DNA of 42,359 bases, taken from an uncultured Pirellulaceae bacterium (GTDB lineage Bacteria; Planctomycetota; Planctomycetia; Pirellulales; Pirellulaceae). Positions 8,634-17,651 of the stretch are shown in pieces (position 1 is the first letter of the stretch; the number at the start of each line of letters is the position of its first letter). The notes beneath the pieces were generated by a model. The model was not told where the DNA came from, searched no databases, and was given only the letters and a program-made list of their open reading frames with translations. A program made the position numbers and the translations under genes. The stretch lies in NCBI GenBank assembly GCA_937921995.1, contig CAKZVF010000122.1, positions 1-42,359 of the forward strand, in the 5' to 3' direction.

Positions 8634-10031
8634 TCAAACTAAATTTGACGTGGGAGATTGCCCCAATGGATCGTTGTAGTTGATCGTAATCGGATTCGCT
8701 GCGGTGCGCAGGTTGAACAAGACCACTTTGTTTTTACCATTGAATTTTGCCTCTTGAACACACTTCGCAGCCCGTTCATAGGCTTCTTCAAACGAATTGA
8801 TTGGGTTCAATTGATGCACGCCAAAACTACACGTGGCCGATGTTTTTTCGGCGATGAGTTTCTTTAAATCGCAGGCCAGTATTCTTGATTCATCGCGGGC
8901 TTCGCCAAGGCAAAGGATTACGAATTTGTCGTCGTTCCACCGACAGACCTTATGGCCATCAGGGAGGTTCTCTTCGATGATTCCGCCAATTTGGCGAATC
9001 ATTGCGTCTCCCTCTGGCATGCCTTTGGTTCGGTTGAGCATTTCCATATCATCGATGTCAACCAAAATGATGTTTGCCTGCGTTTGCCCGTTTCGGACCT
9101 CCGTCAATGCTTCGTCAATTGCGTCTTGGATTCCAAAACTGCTAAGGAGTCCAGACAGTTCGTCGTAGCGTTCAAGCTCCTGCGTGTCTGCGGCACTTTT
9201 GCCTCTTCCAGCTATCGCCATGACGTCTGTTTTTGATTCCGAGTCTTGCTTGGCCACTTGATTCAAACGCACCCGTCGTATCGCTCTTGCCTTTTTCACA
9301 TCGGTGTAGAGTTTTACGCACAAAGGAAGGGACAGCAGAGACCATATTCCGAACAGAAATTTGTAAAAGTTGACCGGCGTAATTAGCGGGCCGCGGAAAC
9401 GAATTTCATCAATTACGACGACACCGCTGTTAGTCTCGTTGGGGTGGCAAACGGAGATCTCGATCCATTCTAAGTTTGAAAATGAAGGCGATGCGTCCTC
9501 GGGCAATACCGACTTTTCAGTGATCCACCATCTCGGCACCACGAAACAATCTCTGGGCAGTGAAATTGTCTGTGCCTGAGATGTCAATTCGAAATATGCT
9601 TCGTTGTATTTGCTCGAACTACCGTCGCCATCAGCAATGAAGTGCTGGGGGCGGTCGCGAAGATACAGCAGAAATTGTTGTTTTTCTTTTCCTTCGGCGC
9701 TTGCGGTGATTGTGACGTCAGTGAACCAGTCAAGGTCGAGGGTTTCCTCGTTCGGCGGCGAAATCAGGAAGATGGCAAATGAGTGTCTCCCATCGTCTTG
9801 AGTCGCGTATGAAAAACTCATCGCGTCCGGAGTAGAAAGGTCTTCGGTAAAGCTTGCACCGCCCCTGCGCCGATCATCAGAGCAAGACGTGTTCCAATCC
9901 GAAGTTTGCGCACCGATGACCAGCTCTCTTTGGAGCGTCTGGTACGATAGCCCAAGGAGGATGGTGATCGCCAAAAGAATCGCCGCCAGCGATTCAATTT
10001 TTGCAATTGAATGGAAGAGACCGGAGTTCAT
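8634..10031 (-). CDS. Membrane protein with periplasmic sensor region and degenerate GGDEF domain
   Basis: The architecture of this 465-aa protein is a transmembrane helix (residues 12-31), an extracytoplasmic beta-rich domain of about 190 residues, a second helix (222-243), a linker, and a GGDEF-type domain (290-440). The domain keeps the first metal-site strand (ILVDIDDMEMLN, D326), the GDAMIRQIG helix and the ATCSFGV strand. The signature loop reads RWNDDKF (366-370), so both glycines of GGDEF and the catalytic acidic residue are replaced. It is therefore probably not an active diguanylate cyclase. It may bind nucleotide or a partner as a receptor. No RxxD inhibitory site is visible. It could convert an envelope signal, perhaps carbohydrate binding by the outer domain, into a cytoplasmic response. 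Confidence 0.82.
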   Translation of the reverse strand: MNSGLFHSIAKIESLAAILLAITILLGLSYQTLQRELVIGAQTSDWNTSCSDDRRRGGASFTEDLSTPDAMSFSYATQDDGRHSFAIFLISPPNEETLDLDWFTDVTITASAEGKEKQQFLLYLRDRPQHFIADGDGSSSKYNEAYFELTSQAQTISLPRDCFVVPRWWITEKSVLPEDASPSFSNLEWIEISVCHPNETNSGVVVIDEIRFRGPLITPVNFYKFLFGIWSLLSLPLCVKLYTDVKKARAIRRVRLNQVAKQDSESKTDVMAIAGRGKSAADTQELERYDELSGLLSSFGIQDAIDEALTEVRNGQTQANIILVDIDDMEMLNRTKGMPEGDAMIRQIGGIIEENLPDGHKVCRWNDDKFVILCLGEARDESRILACDLKKLIAEKTSATCSFGVHQLNPINSFEEAYERAAKCVQEAKFNGKNKVVLFNLRTAANPITINYNDPLGQSPTSNLV

Positions 10032-10377
10032 TAAATTTGAAATGCGAGGGGAGCACTACAAGAGCTCGAACGGCGTTCGTGCGCGTGACAAGATAGGAAA
10101 AAATACATCTAAAATAAGTGTTAACACGTTCCAAACCAAAATTTTTGTCGGCATAAACCGAGCCCGTTGGTGGCGGACACCGTAGAAAATGAACTGCCCG
10201 AACAATCCGGAAAGTTTGAGTCGCGAAGTTGCGCAACGGTAGACGGAGCTGTCGTGTTTTCACCCTACAGGCATAGTCTGTTGCCGTTTGTCGGAATGCC
10301 GGTCTTTATTTACCGCCGAACAAACTTTGGCGCCGGGAAAATCAAAGCAATTATTTCGAAAAAACGTTTGACAAAAT
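10032..10377. other. Intergenic region between GGDEF-like and M20 peptidase genes
   Basis: No gene is supported. The left part should hold the leftward promoter of the GGDEF-like gene. Near 10277-10323 an imperfect inverted repeat (GTTTGTCGG and CCGAACAAAC around a small CGGT/ACCG stem) lies downstream of the M20 gene. It could aid 3'-end formation, but it has no T-run. Confidence 0.4.
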
Positions 10378-11577
10378 TTAAGCGTCCGAAACACAGCTAA
10401 GGATCGTCAGGGCTGCCAGTTTCGCTCGCGGAACGAGGCTTTCGGGGATCAGGAATTCATTGCTGCTGTGGATGTTTCCCCCGCAGGGCCCCATGGTATC
10501 CACGTTAGGAAGGCCCGCATCGGCAAATTTGTTGCCGTCGCTCGCGCCGCCGGTGCCCTTGAATTCGAAAGACATCCCCAGCGCGTCGCCGCATTCGGAG
10601 ATCCGCCGCTGAACCTTTTGCGCGGCTTCATCCGATGGTTTAGGAGGCGAAGTAAAACGGCCATGCATCTCGACTGAAATGCCGTCGAGTTGATTGTATT
10701 TTTCGACAAGGTCTTCAAAATCTATTTCAACGCCACTTTGTTCCTCAAGATCCTTCACCCGCACGTTGACTCGCCCCACCGCAAGATCAGGCACCATGTT
10801 CAATGCCCCGCCGCCGCTGATGCGTCCCACGTTAAAGGTAACGTCAGGTTCGCCGTTGAGCCGATCAATTTCGTCAAGCAACCTTGCCAGCGCGGTGATG
10901 GCGTTTCGGCCTGCTGAGAAATCGCGCCCGGAATGAGCTGATTTGCCGCGCACGATGAATGTGAAATTTCCGGTACCCTTTCGTTCGGACACCATGTGCC
11001 CACCCGGTAGCGCCGGTTCGAACAACAATCCGAAATCGCATCGCGGAGCCCTCGAACGGATGAAGGATTCGCTGCCGGGAGAACCGATCTCTTCATCGGG
11101 ATTGATGATGACCTCCCAACCAATTTTTCCTGTCAAAGGACTACGTTCGAGTGCTTTGAGCGCGTACAACATCACGATCAAACCGCCCTTGGCATCGGCT
11201 ACGCCGGGGCCATTGAGTTGTCCGCCCTCGGTCATCCGGCAGATTTGAAACTCGTCGTCTTGCGAATAGACGGTGTCCATGTGGATGCACAGCATGACTT
11301 TTTTAGATGCTTCGGGATGTTTGACGATGTGAATTATTTCCCCCAAGGGCTGTTTTGAACTACAACCGTCGTCTCCGATAGAGGTCATCGGTTCGGTATC
11401 GATCAGGCTCAAGTCGCCCCCCAGAGACTCAAAGTGATCAACCAATTTTTCCTTGACCATCGCGATCCCGGCCAAATTGGTCGTGTATGAATTGATGTTG
11501 CATAGCTCAATGATTGCTTCCAGCATTTCATCTTGCTTCTGGTCAAGCCAACCCAGCATAGGGAGAAGTTTATCCAT
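10378..11577 (-). CDS. M20 family metallopeptidase (carboxypeptidase G2-like)
   Basis: This 399-aa di-zinc hydrolase has the M20 catalytic signatures in order: CIHMDTVY (ligand H99, catalytic D101), GPGVADAKGG (bridging D128), NPDEEIGS (general base E162, ligand E163), LFEPA (E187) and a distal His in GNIHSSNEF. The dimerisation or lid domain sits between about residues 200 and 310. The motifs most resemble carboxypeptidase G2-type enzymes, which remove C-terminal glutamate or similar groups; the substrate here is not determined. AGGA lies 7 bp upstream of the ATG and supports the start. The beta-propeller gene ends 9 bp upstream, so the two form an operon. No signal peptide is visible, so it is probably cytoplasmic. 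Confidence 0.92.
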   Translation of the reverse strand: MDKLLPMLGWLDQKQDEMLEAIIELCNINSYTTNLAGIAMVKEKLVDHFESLGGDLSLIDTEPMTSIGDDGCSSKQPLGEIIHIVKHPEASKKVMLCIHMDTVYSQDDEFQICRMTEGGQLNGPGVADAKGGLIVMLYALKALERSPLTGKIGWEVIINPDEEIGSPGSESFIRSRAPRCDFGLLFEPALPGGHMVSERKGTGNFTFIVRGKSAHSGRDFSAGRNAITALARLLDEIDRLNGEPDVTFNVGRISGGGALNMVPDLAVGRVNVRVKDLEEQSGVEIDFEDLVEKYNQLDGISVEMHGRFTSPPKPSDEAAQKVQRRISECGDALGMSFEFKGTGGASDGNKFADAGLPNVDTMGPCGGNIHSSNEFLIPESLVPRAKLAALTILSCVSDA

Positions 11578-11586
11578 CGCAGTATC

Positions 11587-12660
11587 CTATTTCGCTTCGG
11601 TGGTTTTGAGAGGTGGCGCGGATCGTTCGGTCACGGGGGAACCGCTTTGAACGCCATTGTCAGGTTCCTGCTGGGAGGCGACGCGCACTTTCCATATCGT
11701 CTGCCGCGCAGTTTCGCTGGTTAAAATGAGGTGTTCATTGTCGCGCGTGAAGCAGATGGCTTCCCCTTGCACCTGCAACGGCATCGGGACCGATTTTGGT
11801 TTCGAGTCAATGAAAACGCTTTGCCATGTTGGTAACTTCCCATCAACCGTAACCCGCTGGAAGATGTGTGCGGTGAGATAATTTCGAATCGCAAGACGTT
11901 TGCCATTGGGCGAAATGGCCATCCCCGTGACTCCTCGAAACGGGAAGGACGCAATCCGTTTGGCGACCAGTAAGCCATCTTTGGGATCCTCTGGATCTGC
12001 CTCATCCTCATTCAACGGAAGCTTCAACTGGTAAACGCCTGGGTGTTGACGTTTGTTGGTCTCCAAAAAGATCTTCTCGATGAGGAATACCGATTCGCCA
12101 TCGGGATCGCACGCAACGGCTTCGCAGTTACGTGGGCCGTCCTCGTAGCGGAATTCAATGGTCTTGGCGCGCAGTTTTGTTGAATACGATTTTTTTTTCT
12201 TTGGTTTGAATTTTGGTTCTTCGAAAATATATAGCTGACATCGCTCTCGCCGCGCGACATTATCACCGACATCGGCGACCAGCAAAAAATGTTTGCCATC
12301 ACGTTGGAAGCTGGACATGGCTTCCCAGTCCCTATTGTCGGCTCCCTTCACGTCGCAAACAGCTAACGTTTGCCCTTGATCGCCGAACAGGTAAACATCG
12401 GTGCCATGGCCGGAATCGTTCATCGTCCACCAGGCATCTTCGATGAAATGGGATCGTGCGAGCCCACTGCTTTCTGTGATTTTTTTTGACTTCAAAGTTC
12501 CCAAGGCCATCAATGCACTGTCGCTGGGGTTCGGTTTGCTTTGGGCATGTAATGGGAGGGCTGACAACCACAGACTGCTAAACAGAACGATCATCAAAGC
12601 CGTACGGAGAATTGTTCGCAATTTCATCCTTTCAACGTCGGGAAGAGGCAATTGCTTCAT
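11587..12660 (-). CDS. Secreted beta-propeller-like protein of unknown function
   Basis: This 357-aa protein has an N-terminal signal peptide (MKLRTILRTALMIVLFSS, cleavage probably after LHAQ). The signal begins at the second Met, so the ATG at 12627 is the more likely start. The mature part contains repeated blade-like segments: SSGLARSHF..WWTMNDSG, DNRDWEAMSS..FLLVADVGDN, NCEAVACDPDGESVFLIEK, GVTGMAISPNGKRLAIRN and GEAICFTRDNEHLILTSE. This pattern is typical of bacterial propellers related to SdiA-regulated or phytase-like esterase proteins. No catalytic site is evident. It should be periplasmic or exported. The M20 peptidase gene follows after 9 bp, which suggests a shared transcript but not a shared substrate. 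Confidence 0.78.
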   Translation of the reverse strand: MKQLPLPDVERMKLRTILRTALMIVLFSSLWLSALPLHAQSKPNPSDSALMALGTLKSKKITESSGLARSHFIEDAWWTMNDSGHGTDVYLFGDQGQTLAVCDVKGADNRDWEAMSSFQRDGKHFLLVADVGDNVARRERCQLYIFEEPKFKPKKKKSYSTKLRAKTIEFRYEDGPRNCEAVACDPDGESVFLIEKIFLETNKRQHPGVYQLKLPLNEDEADPEDPKDGLLVAKRIASFPFRGVTGMAISPNGKRLAIRNYLTAHIFQRVTVDGKLPTWQSVFIDSKPKSVPMPLQVQGEAICFTRDNEHLILTSETARQTIWKVRVASQQEPDNGVQSGSPVTERSAPPLKTTEAK

Positions 12661-12965
12661 TATATACCATGAACGGAATCGAAACTGCGGGCATGGCGAG
12701 CCAGGAATGCGCCAATCTGTAGCGCTTTGTCAATCCTTGACGTTCAAATGATGCGTATAGCTCTACTCCCCGCGCCAGATTGGCATTGAGTTTGTTTGAA
12801 AAGAGGCCAAAATCGGTGGCGACCGCTTGTACGTGATTTACTCTGGCAAATGTTTTTTTCTAAATCCCCGCAAAAGTCGATTTTGATTTGGAGGATATTT
12901 GGAATTGATGGGTCCAATAATTGGTTACAATAGGGGAATCTATTCGAACTCATCTAGGATTTTCT
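12661..12965. other. Divergent promoter region between beta-propeller and HtrA-like genes
   Basis: No gene is seen in these 305 bp. The right end carries a candidate promoter for the protease gene, listed separately. The leftward promoter for the propeller-M20 operon was not resolved. Confidence 0.45.
12905..12931 (+). promoter_or_regulatory. Candidate sigma-70 promoter for HtrA-like protease
   Basis: TTGATG at 12905 and TACAAT at 12926 are separated by 15 bp. The -10 matches the consensus in five of six positions, the spacer is short and the -35 is partial. The start codon lies 35 bp downstream, a reasonable leader length. Confidence 0.35.
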
Positions 12966-14513
12966 ATGTCGATAGATCCGTCAAATTCCAAACCGCATTT
13001 TGTCGATTCAAGCTCAAATGACTTGAAGCAGGGGAATTTGCATTCGCTGAAATTGCAGCTGCACCGACGTCGCCAAAGCTCAGACGGTTTAGAGGATGCC
13101 GCGAACAGCGCAGCATCAGATTCGCCACCTGCAGTGCCGGAAGAATCTGCGGAGCCGTTGACATTGTCGCCAGATTCCGAACCGGTGTTAACTTTCGAAC
13201 CGGTGGGAGTGCCGACCGAGGCTTCTGAAGAATACTCAGATACCCACTGGCAGCAGTTGAGCCGCCGTGATCAGGAGCGGTTGCGTAGGCAGATGGACAA
13301 TGAACTGCGCAAGAAAAATCTGCAATCGAGTAATACCGGATCTCTGTGGCCGGCCTACACGTTGTTCACGTCGACGGTGTTGCTGCTGGCGGCCTGGTTG
13401 ATTGGGCCAAGGTTGGTGGAAGAATACAATTTCGCAGCGACGCGTGGGAAGGTCCGTGCCGAATATGAAAGCGCCGTCCGTTTGCTTGAGGACCAACCGC
13501 TGGAGAAAGTTTCAAAAGCGTTTCAATTGGTGGCTCATAAGGTTCGTCCTAGCGTCGTCAGTATCAATGCCATCAAGGAGATTAATGGCGGCCGTCCCGG
13601 AAGCCACCTGACCGGTTTTGGGTCGGGAGTGATTATGTCTGCCGAGGGCTACATCATCACCAATGCTCATGTTTTGGAAGACGCTTCTTCGTGCCAAGTG
13701 CAACTTCATGATCGAAGTCGCTATAAAGCTCAACTGGTAGGAATCGACCTCTTCAGTGACCTTGCGGTGCTGAAGATCGATGCCAGCAACCTCGTCCCGG
13801 CGAAATGGGGCGACAGTGACGAAGCCAGCGTGGGCTCGATCGTGTGGGCGATCGGCAGCCCCTACCGTTATGAGCAAACCGTTACCTCTGGAATTCTCAG
13901 TGGCAAAGACCGCCCGGGTGATAAAACACGAAAGCAGAATCTTCTGCAGACCGACGCGGCGGTGAATCCTGGAAACAGTGGTGGCCCGTTGGTGGATGCC
14001 AATGGAGACGTGATCGGTATCAACACGTCCATTTACGGGGAGAGTTTTCAAGGCATCAGTTTTGCCGTGCCGAGCTCCACGGCTCAGTTCGTCTACCGGC
14101 AGTTGATTGAAAAAGGGAAAGTTGTCCGCGGATATCTTGGCGTTCACCCCAGAGAGGTCACTCATCGGCTGGCGACTAATTGGTCACTGCCGGATCTTGA
14201 CGGGGCTTTGTTGGAGGGCGTGATGTCCAATTCTCCGGCGGATTTGGCGGGCATTCGCGGAGGAGACGTTATTCGATCCTGGAATGGCAAAGCAATCCGC
14301 CGATACAACACGTTGTATCAACTGGCGGAAATGGCGGAGCCCAATAGTCGGGTCGAAGTCGTGTTGATTCGCAACGGAGAACAACTGCAAACGGAGGTGG
14401 TTGTTGGTGAATTGCCTCAAGCAAGTCAGGCCGGCGAGATCAAGAGAGGGCCTGAGTTGCCTTCGCCGCGGATACCGGAGAATCTAGGGCGGCCCAATCG
14501 GTCCCGTCGATAA
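12966..14513 (+). CDS. Membrane-anchored HtrA/DegP-type serine protease (S1C) with PDZ domain
   Basis: The start is the ATG at 12966, with AGGA 6 bp upstream; a longer frame from 12921 lacks that signal. The 515-aa product has a disordered acidic cytoplasmic N-terminus of about 120 residues, one transmembrane helix (about 126-150), a chymotrypsin-fold domain and one C-terminal PDZ domain. The triad is H235 (ITNAHVL), D265 (LFSDLAVLKI) and S338 (NPGNSGGPLVD). The PDZ domain begins YLGVHPREV and contains SPADLAGIRGGDVI. HtrA proteases degrade or refold damaged periplasmic proteins. The long N-terminal region is larger than in DegS-type anchored members and might bind a cytoplasmic partner. It is transcribed alone. 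Confidence 0.93.
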   Translation: MSIDPSNSKPHFVDSSSNDLKQGNLHSLKLQLHRRRQSSDGLEDAANSAASDSPPAVPEESAEPLTLSPDSEPVLTFEPVGVPTEASEEYSDTHWQQLSRRDQERLRRQMDNELRKKNLQSSNTGSLWPAYTLFTSTVLLLAAWLIGPRLVEEYNFAATRGKVRAEYESAVRLLEDQPLEKVSKAFQLVAHKVRPSVVSINAIKEINGGRPGSHLTGFGSGVIMSAEGYIITNAHVLEDASSCQVQLHDRSRYKAQLVGIDLFSDLAVLKIDASNLVPAKWGDSDEASVGSIVWAIGSPYRYEQTVTSGILSGKDRPGDKTRKQNLLQTDAAVNPGNSGGPLVDANGDVIGINTSIYGESFQGISFAVPSSTAQFVYRQLIEKGKVVRGYLGVHPREVTHRLATNWSLPDLDGALLEGVMSNSPADLAGIRGGDVIRSWNGKAIRRYNTLYQLAEMAEPNSRVEVVLIRNGEQLQTEVVVGELPQASQAGEIKRGPELPSPRIPENLGRPNRSRR

Positions 14514-14632
14514 ATGGTTGGTGCCGTTGTTTCTTAAGCGTTGCAGTTGCGTTTGCTCCCAAGCCTGCATCAGATTACAGACAGAAGGTGAGCATCCCTT
14601 TGGGCGGCCAGTAGATGGTTGGAAATTAATAG

Positions 14633-15538
14633 ATGGTCGGAATTGGCGAAGTTGCGGCGTTGACCGCGGCGCTGTTGTGGTCGATTTCCAGCCTGTTCTG
14701 GCGGCACGTAAAACTATCCGCTGGCGCGATGAATCTCAGCAAGAACGTGCTCGGGCTTGGCTTGATGCTGTTGCATCTGGGCGTGCTCACGGCGGTCACT
14801 CATGAGCCCGCGTTCAAAGCGTCGGCTTCTTCGGTCGGTTTGTTGGTGCTCAGTGGGCTGGTGGGCGTCGCGATCGGCGATACGCTTTTCTTGCGCAGCC
14901 TACAAATCCTTGGGCCGCGGATCTCGTTGATGATGGCCACGACCAGCCCCATTTTTTCGGTTGTGCTGGGGTGGATTTTTCTGCGCGAACAATTGTTGAT
15001 CATCGTTATGGTTGGAATTCTATTGACCGTGGCGGGATTGGTTATCGTTTTGACCGACCGTGCGGCCGCTAAAGAAGCCCCCAATGTGTACCCCGGGAAA
15101 GTCGCCGCGGGGGTCTGGTGTGGTATCGCCGGAGCGTTTTGCCAGTCGGTCGGCGGTGTTCTGTCTCGGGCGGGATCACAGGACTGCAGCGGACTAGAGG
15201 CCGCCATTTACCGGGTGACCGTTGGCATGGTTGTGTTAATCATTTTTTACCAGTATCACGGGAAGCTTCGGTCGATCGTGGCCAGTGCTTTTCGGTTTGA
15301 CATGATGAGGCTGTTGCTGCCGGCGACGGTGCTGGGAACGTGGATGGGAATTTGGCTGTGCCAAGTCGCCTATAAGAATTCGGATGTCGCGATCGCTCAA
15401 ACGCTGTTGTCCACCTGCCCATTATTCGCGGTGCCTGTGATCTGGTTCTGGGACGGGCAGCGGCTGTCCGTGCACGGTTTTATCGGAACATTGATAGCCG
15501 TCTCAGGCGTCGCCATGGTGATCTGGTTTTCGTCCTAA
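14633..15538 (+). CDS. EamA/DMT family transporter
   Basis: This 301-aa protein has ten predicted membrane helices formed by two tandem EamA repeats. The first repeat ends near LLTVAGLVIVLTDRAA and the second near GTLIAVSGVAMVIWFSS. The motif SGLVGVAIGDTLFLRSLQILGPRISLM is characteristic of drug/metabolite transporters of this family. Such proteins export or import small metabolites, and the substrate cannot be told from sequence. An upstream in-frame ATG at 14615 is closed by a stop after four codons, so 14633 is the start. It is monocistronic, and the 3' end faces the next gene with a gap of about 95 bp. Confidence 0.88.
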   Translation: MVGIGEVAALTAALLWSISSLFWRHVKLSAGAMNLSKNVLGLGLMLLHLGVLTAVTHEPAFKASASSVGLLVLSGLVGVAIGDTLFLRSLQILGPRISLMMATTSPIFSVVLGWIFLREQLLIIVMVGILLTVAGLVIVLTDRAAAKEAPNVYPGKVAAGVWCGIAGAFCQSVGGVLSRAGSQDCSGLEAAIYRVTVGMVVLIIFYQYHGKLRSIVASAFRFDMMRLLLPATVLGTWMGIWLCQVAYKNSDVAIAQTLLSTCPLFAVPVIWFWDGQRLSVHGFIGTLIAVSGVAMVIWFSS

Positions 15539-15632
15539 TGGACTGTGTGGCCATAGAGAAGTTTGTAAGGTCGCGATTTGCGATAGAATTTGCCACGGAA
15601 AGACTGCAGAAGCGCGATCCTAGAAAAAATTT

Positions 15633-16352
15633 CTAGCCACCCCCATTAAGCTCAAACCAATCTTCAGCGGACTCTGTTGGTGTACCTTCGCCGGTCCGCC
15701 GCTTTTGTTCCCTGGCCAGCACTTTATTGATTCGTTTGGAGATGATGCTGCTGGAAACCAAGCCCTGATCTTCGATGCCCATCTGTTTAAGCACCGTCAA
15801 AGTCGTCTCGTTGATGGCCGAATGAAGCACGCGATCCTCCAGCGCTAAAAAGTATCCCATCCGGGTAATAGCGGGGAAATTACGGGCGAATTGTTCCAAA
15901 GCGGCGTCTCGGAAAGGCTCAGGGTGGCGATCCACCACGATCAAATTCAGCGCGGAATCGAAAGCCATGTTTTCGTTGAAAGTGGTCTCAGTCAGAAACT
16001 CCGCCAGCGTCAAGTAGACGGCATGGGGGCTACCGGCGGTGTCGAGGAACCACTGCGAATCCAGTGGACGGGTGATGAACTCGTATTCAATCCCGCGTTT
16101 CTGAAGTTCATTCTGCACCCGAAAAAACTCAGCGGGGAAATGGGCGGCAATGAACACGGTGGAGTCGTTTGGCCGCAGAGAATCTTTTTTCGACCGGTTC
16201 TTGGTTTGCTTCGGTTGTTGAATCAGTGAATCCACAACTTCCAATAGTTTCTCGTACAGCGTCGCACGGTTTGTCGCGAAAGAATCAGGGTGCCGTTGAA
16301 ACGAAAGGGGCCTCAGTAGAGGGCTGTCGCGCAAAAAATCAAATATTCCCAT
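15633..16352 (-). CDS. Stand-alone protein resembling the second nucleotide-binding domain of SecA
   Basis: This 239-aa protein has no signal or membrane segment. Residues 64-95 (STVFIAAHFPAEFFRVQNEL, then RGIEYEF) resemble the SecA strand-helix preceding the NBD2 helicase motifs. VVDRHPEPFRDAALEQFAR (139-157) sits where SecA has ERHESRRIDNQLRGR. YFLALEDRVL (167-176) matches SecA FYLSMEDELM, and LKQMGIED followed by SSSIISKRINKVLAREQKR (188-218) matches the SecA stretch after it (FGMDD..SKMVSRAVESSQKRVE). The helicase Arg residues of RGRSGRQGD are not kept and no Walker A is present, so ATP hydrolysis is unlikely. I infer a SecA-derived regulatory or binding protein. The resemblance is read by eye. 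Confidence 0.6.
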   Translation of the reverse strand: MGIFDFLRDSPLLRPLSFQRHPDSFATNRATLYEKLLEVVDSLIQQPKQTKNRSKKDSLRPNDSTVFIAAHFPAEFFRVQNELQKRGIEYEFITRPLDSQWFLDTAGSPHAVYLTLAEFLTETTFNENMAFDSALNLIVVDRHPEPFRDAALEQFARNFPAITRMGYFLALEDRVLHSAINETTLTVLKQMGIEDQGLVSSSIISKRINKVLAREQKRRTGEGTPTESAEDWFELNGGG

Positions 16353-16746
16353 GAAGAAATTGTTTCTTGGCCGATCTGAAAGTTAACAAAATAAACTTCC
16401 GCAATGGTGGGGATCAAGTGCGAACCGATGCGTCAAGGTTAATTTATCGCGATGGAACGATAGCAGGTTTCTAACAGATTGAGCTTCATCAGGTGATAGC
16501 AAAAAGAAGGCGAAAATAAATTGGATCACTTTTCGAAGTCGCAACCTTTGAAAGGTCCGTTTGCAATTGGCTCCTATCCCACGCCTATTAAAGAACTTAC
16601 ATCAGTAAGAAATATTTTGTTCAAACGATTTAGGTGACGCTTCCAAAACCAGGTTCTTCAAAAAGTTGTTTTACTGCTATTGGCGAAAGTAAGCGGCCTC
16701 TGCATAATCCGCCTCGAAATGGATTTTCCCCCCCGAGGTAACGGAC
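16353..16746. other. Upstream region of PEP-CTERM gene
   Basis: These 394 bp between divergent genes contain no supported frame. The segment AAATATTTTGTTCAA at 16610-16624 recurs with one difference upstream of the Cys-rich surface gene (18875-18889). A good ribosome binding site, GAGGTAA, lies at 16735-16741 just before the PEP-CTERM start. I could not fit a sigma-54 -24/-12 pair to the sequence. Confidence 0.45.
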
Positions 16747-17586
16747 ATGACTTACAAAAACTTCTCGACTATCGTTTTACTCTTCGCTTTTCTCGCCATG
16801 GTGACTGACGTCAACGCGGGAGTGGTTGCTCTCTACGACGCAACGACTGAAATTGCTCCCCAACCCGTTGCCGGTGATCAGACTGCTTCGATCGTCAACA
16901 CGGCTTTAACCACCAATAGCGATTACAACACGCGTTCGATTGCGATCGGGGGTACCAGTACACCCCACCGATCAGGCATCGTGCCAAGTAACAATTTGGG
17001 AACACCGCCCATTGATGGAAATTTCTACGTGCAAAGCTCGGTGACGGGTGAGCTGCACAATCGTGTCATGCCCTCTGCCGCGTATCATGAATTTTCGATA
17101 CAGGTCGATGACAATTTGCTTGATCTCGATACGCTCAGCTTCAACTATTGGGCGACCGAAGGTACGGTTAACGATTCAGAAATAGATACAGACTATACGT
17201 ATTCTGTTCGGGCTCATGCGGAAGTGATCGGTGCCAATGGCAGCAGCGGCTTTGATACCCTGGGTACCTTAGTCAGCGGAAATAATGAACTGCAGATCCA
17301 AAACCCTGCCAACAACAACAGTCCTCTTGCGACGCCAAGAAGCAATGTTGTGACTTTCGATCTCAGCCAGTTGAATACGCTCAGTCAAAACGATGTTGTC
17401 AATTTTCGACTGACTTTTGCCGATGAAACAACCGGCGGTGGAGATGGCCCCGACGATAACTCTCACATTCATCGTTTAGACAACGTGCAGATCGAAGCCA
17501 CATCGGTTAACGCCGTTCCAGAACCGTCTGCTCTATGCCTTTTGCTGGGCGGTTTGGGAATCCTTGGAATGCGTCGCCGTCGATAG
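16747..17586 (+). CDS. PEP-CTERM sorted extracellular protein
   Basis: This 279-aa protein has an N-terminal signal peptide (residues 1-24, ending DVNA). The middle is beta-rich, Asn/Thr-rich and free of Cys. A textbook PEP-CTERM tail closes it: VPEPS at about 257, a hydrophobic helix (ALCLLLGGLGILGM) and RRRR. In the known system the tail is recognised and cleaved by an exosortase during export, usually together with exopolysaccharide. No exosortase gene lies in this window. GAGGTAA upstream of the ATG supports the start. The middle region resembles no enzyme that I recognise, and a structural or surface role is likely. The gene ends against a hairpin cluster facing the Cys-rich gene. Confidence 0.88.
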   Translation: MTYKNFSTIVLLFAFLAMVTDVNAGVVALYDATTEIAPQPVAGDQTASIVNTALTTNSDYNTRSIAIGGTSTPHRSGIVPSNNLGTPPIDGNFYVQSSVTGELHNRVMPSAAYHEFSIQVDDNLLDLDTLSFNYWATEGTVNDSEIDTDYTYSVRAHAEVIGANGSSGFDTLGTLVSGNNELQIQNPANNNSPLATPRSNVVTFDLSQLNTLSQNDVVNFRLTFADETTGGGDGPDDNSHIHRLDNVQIEATSVNAVPEPSALCLLLGGLGILGMRRRR

Positions 17587-17622
17587 GGATAACGGAGCTT
17601 CCATTTCACGTACAAACGAAAA

Positions 17623-17646
17623 AAGCGATCCATTTCTGGATCGCTT
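17623..17646. terminator. Bidirectional intrinsic terminator
   Basis: A perfect 10-bp stem (AAGCGATCCA and TGGATCGCTT) encloses a TTTC loop. It is preceded by an A-run and followed by GTTTT, so it can work on both strands. It lies between the convergent PEP-CTERM and Cys-rich genes, where a shared terminator is expected. Confidence 0.8.
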
Positions 17647-17651
17647 GTTTT

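Noticed and set aside
13512-14165. 217-aa leftward frame inside the HtrA-like gene
   Set aside because: It lies antisense to the conserved protease and PDZ coding sequence and has no recognisable features.
15620-15636. CTAGAAA/TTTCTAG palindrome at the end of the SecA-like gene
   Set aside because: AT-rich short stem overlapping the stop codon, with no T-run; likely chance.
16660-16710. Possible sigma-54 promoter TTGGC...GC upstream of the PEP-CTERM gene
   Set aside because: The GG to GC spacing does not fit the required 10 bp.
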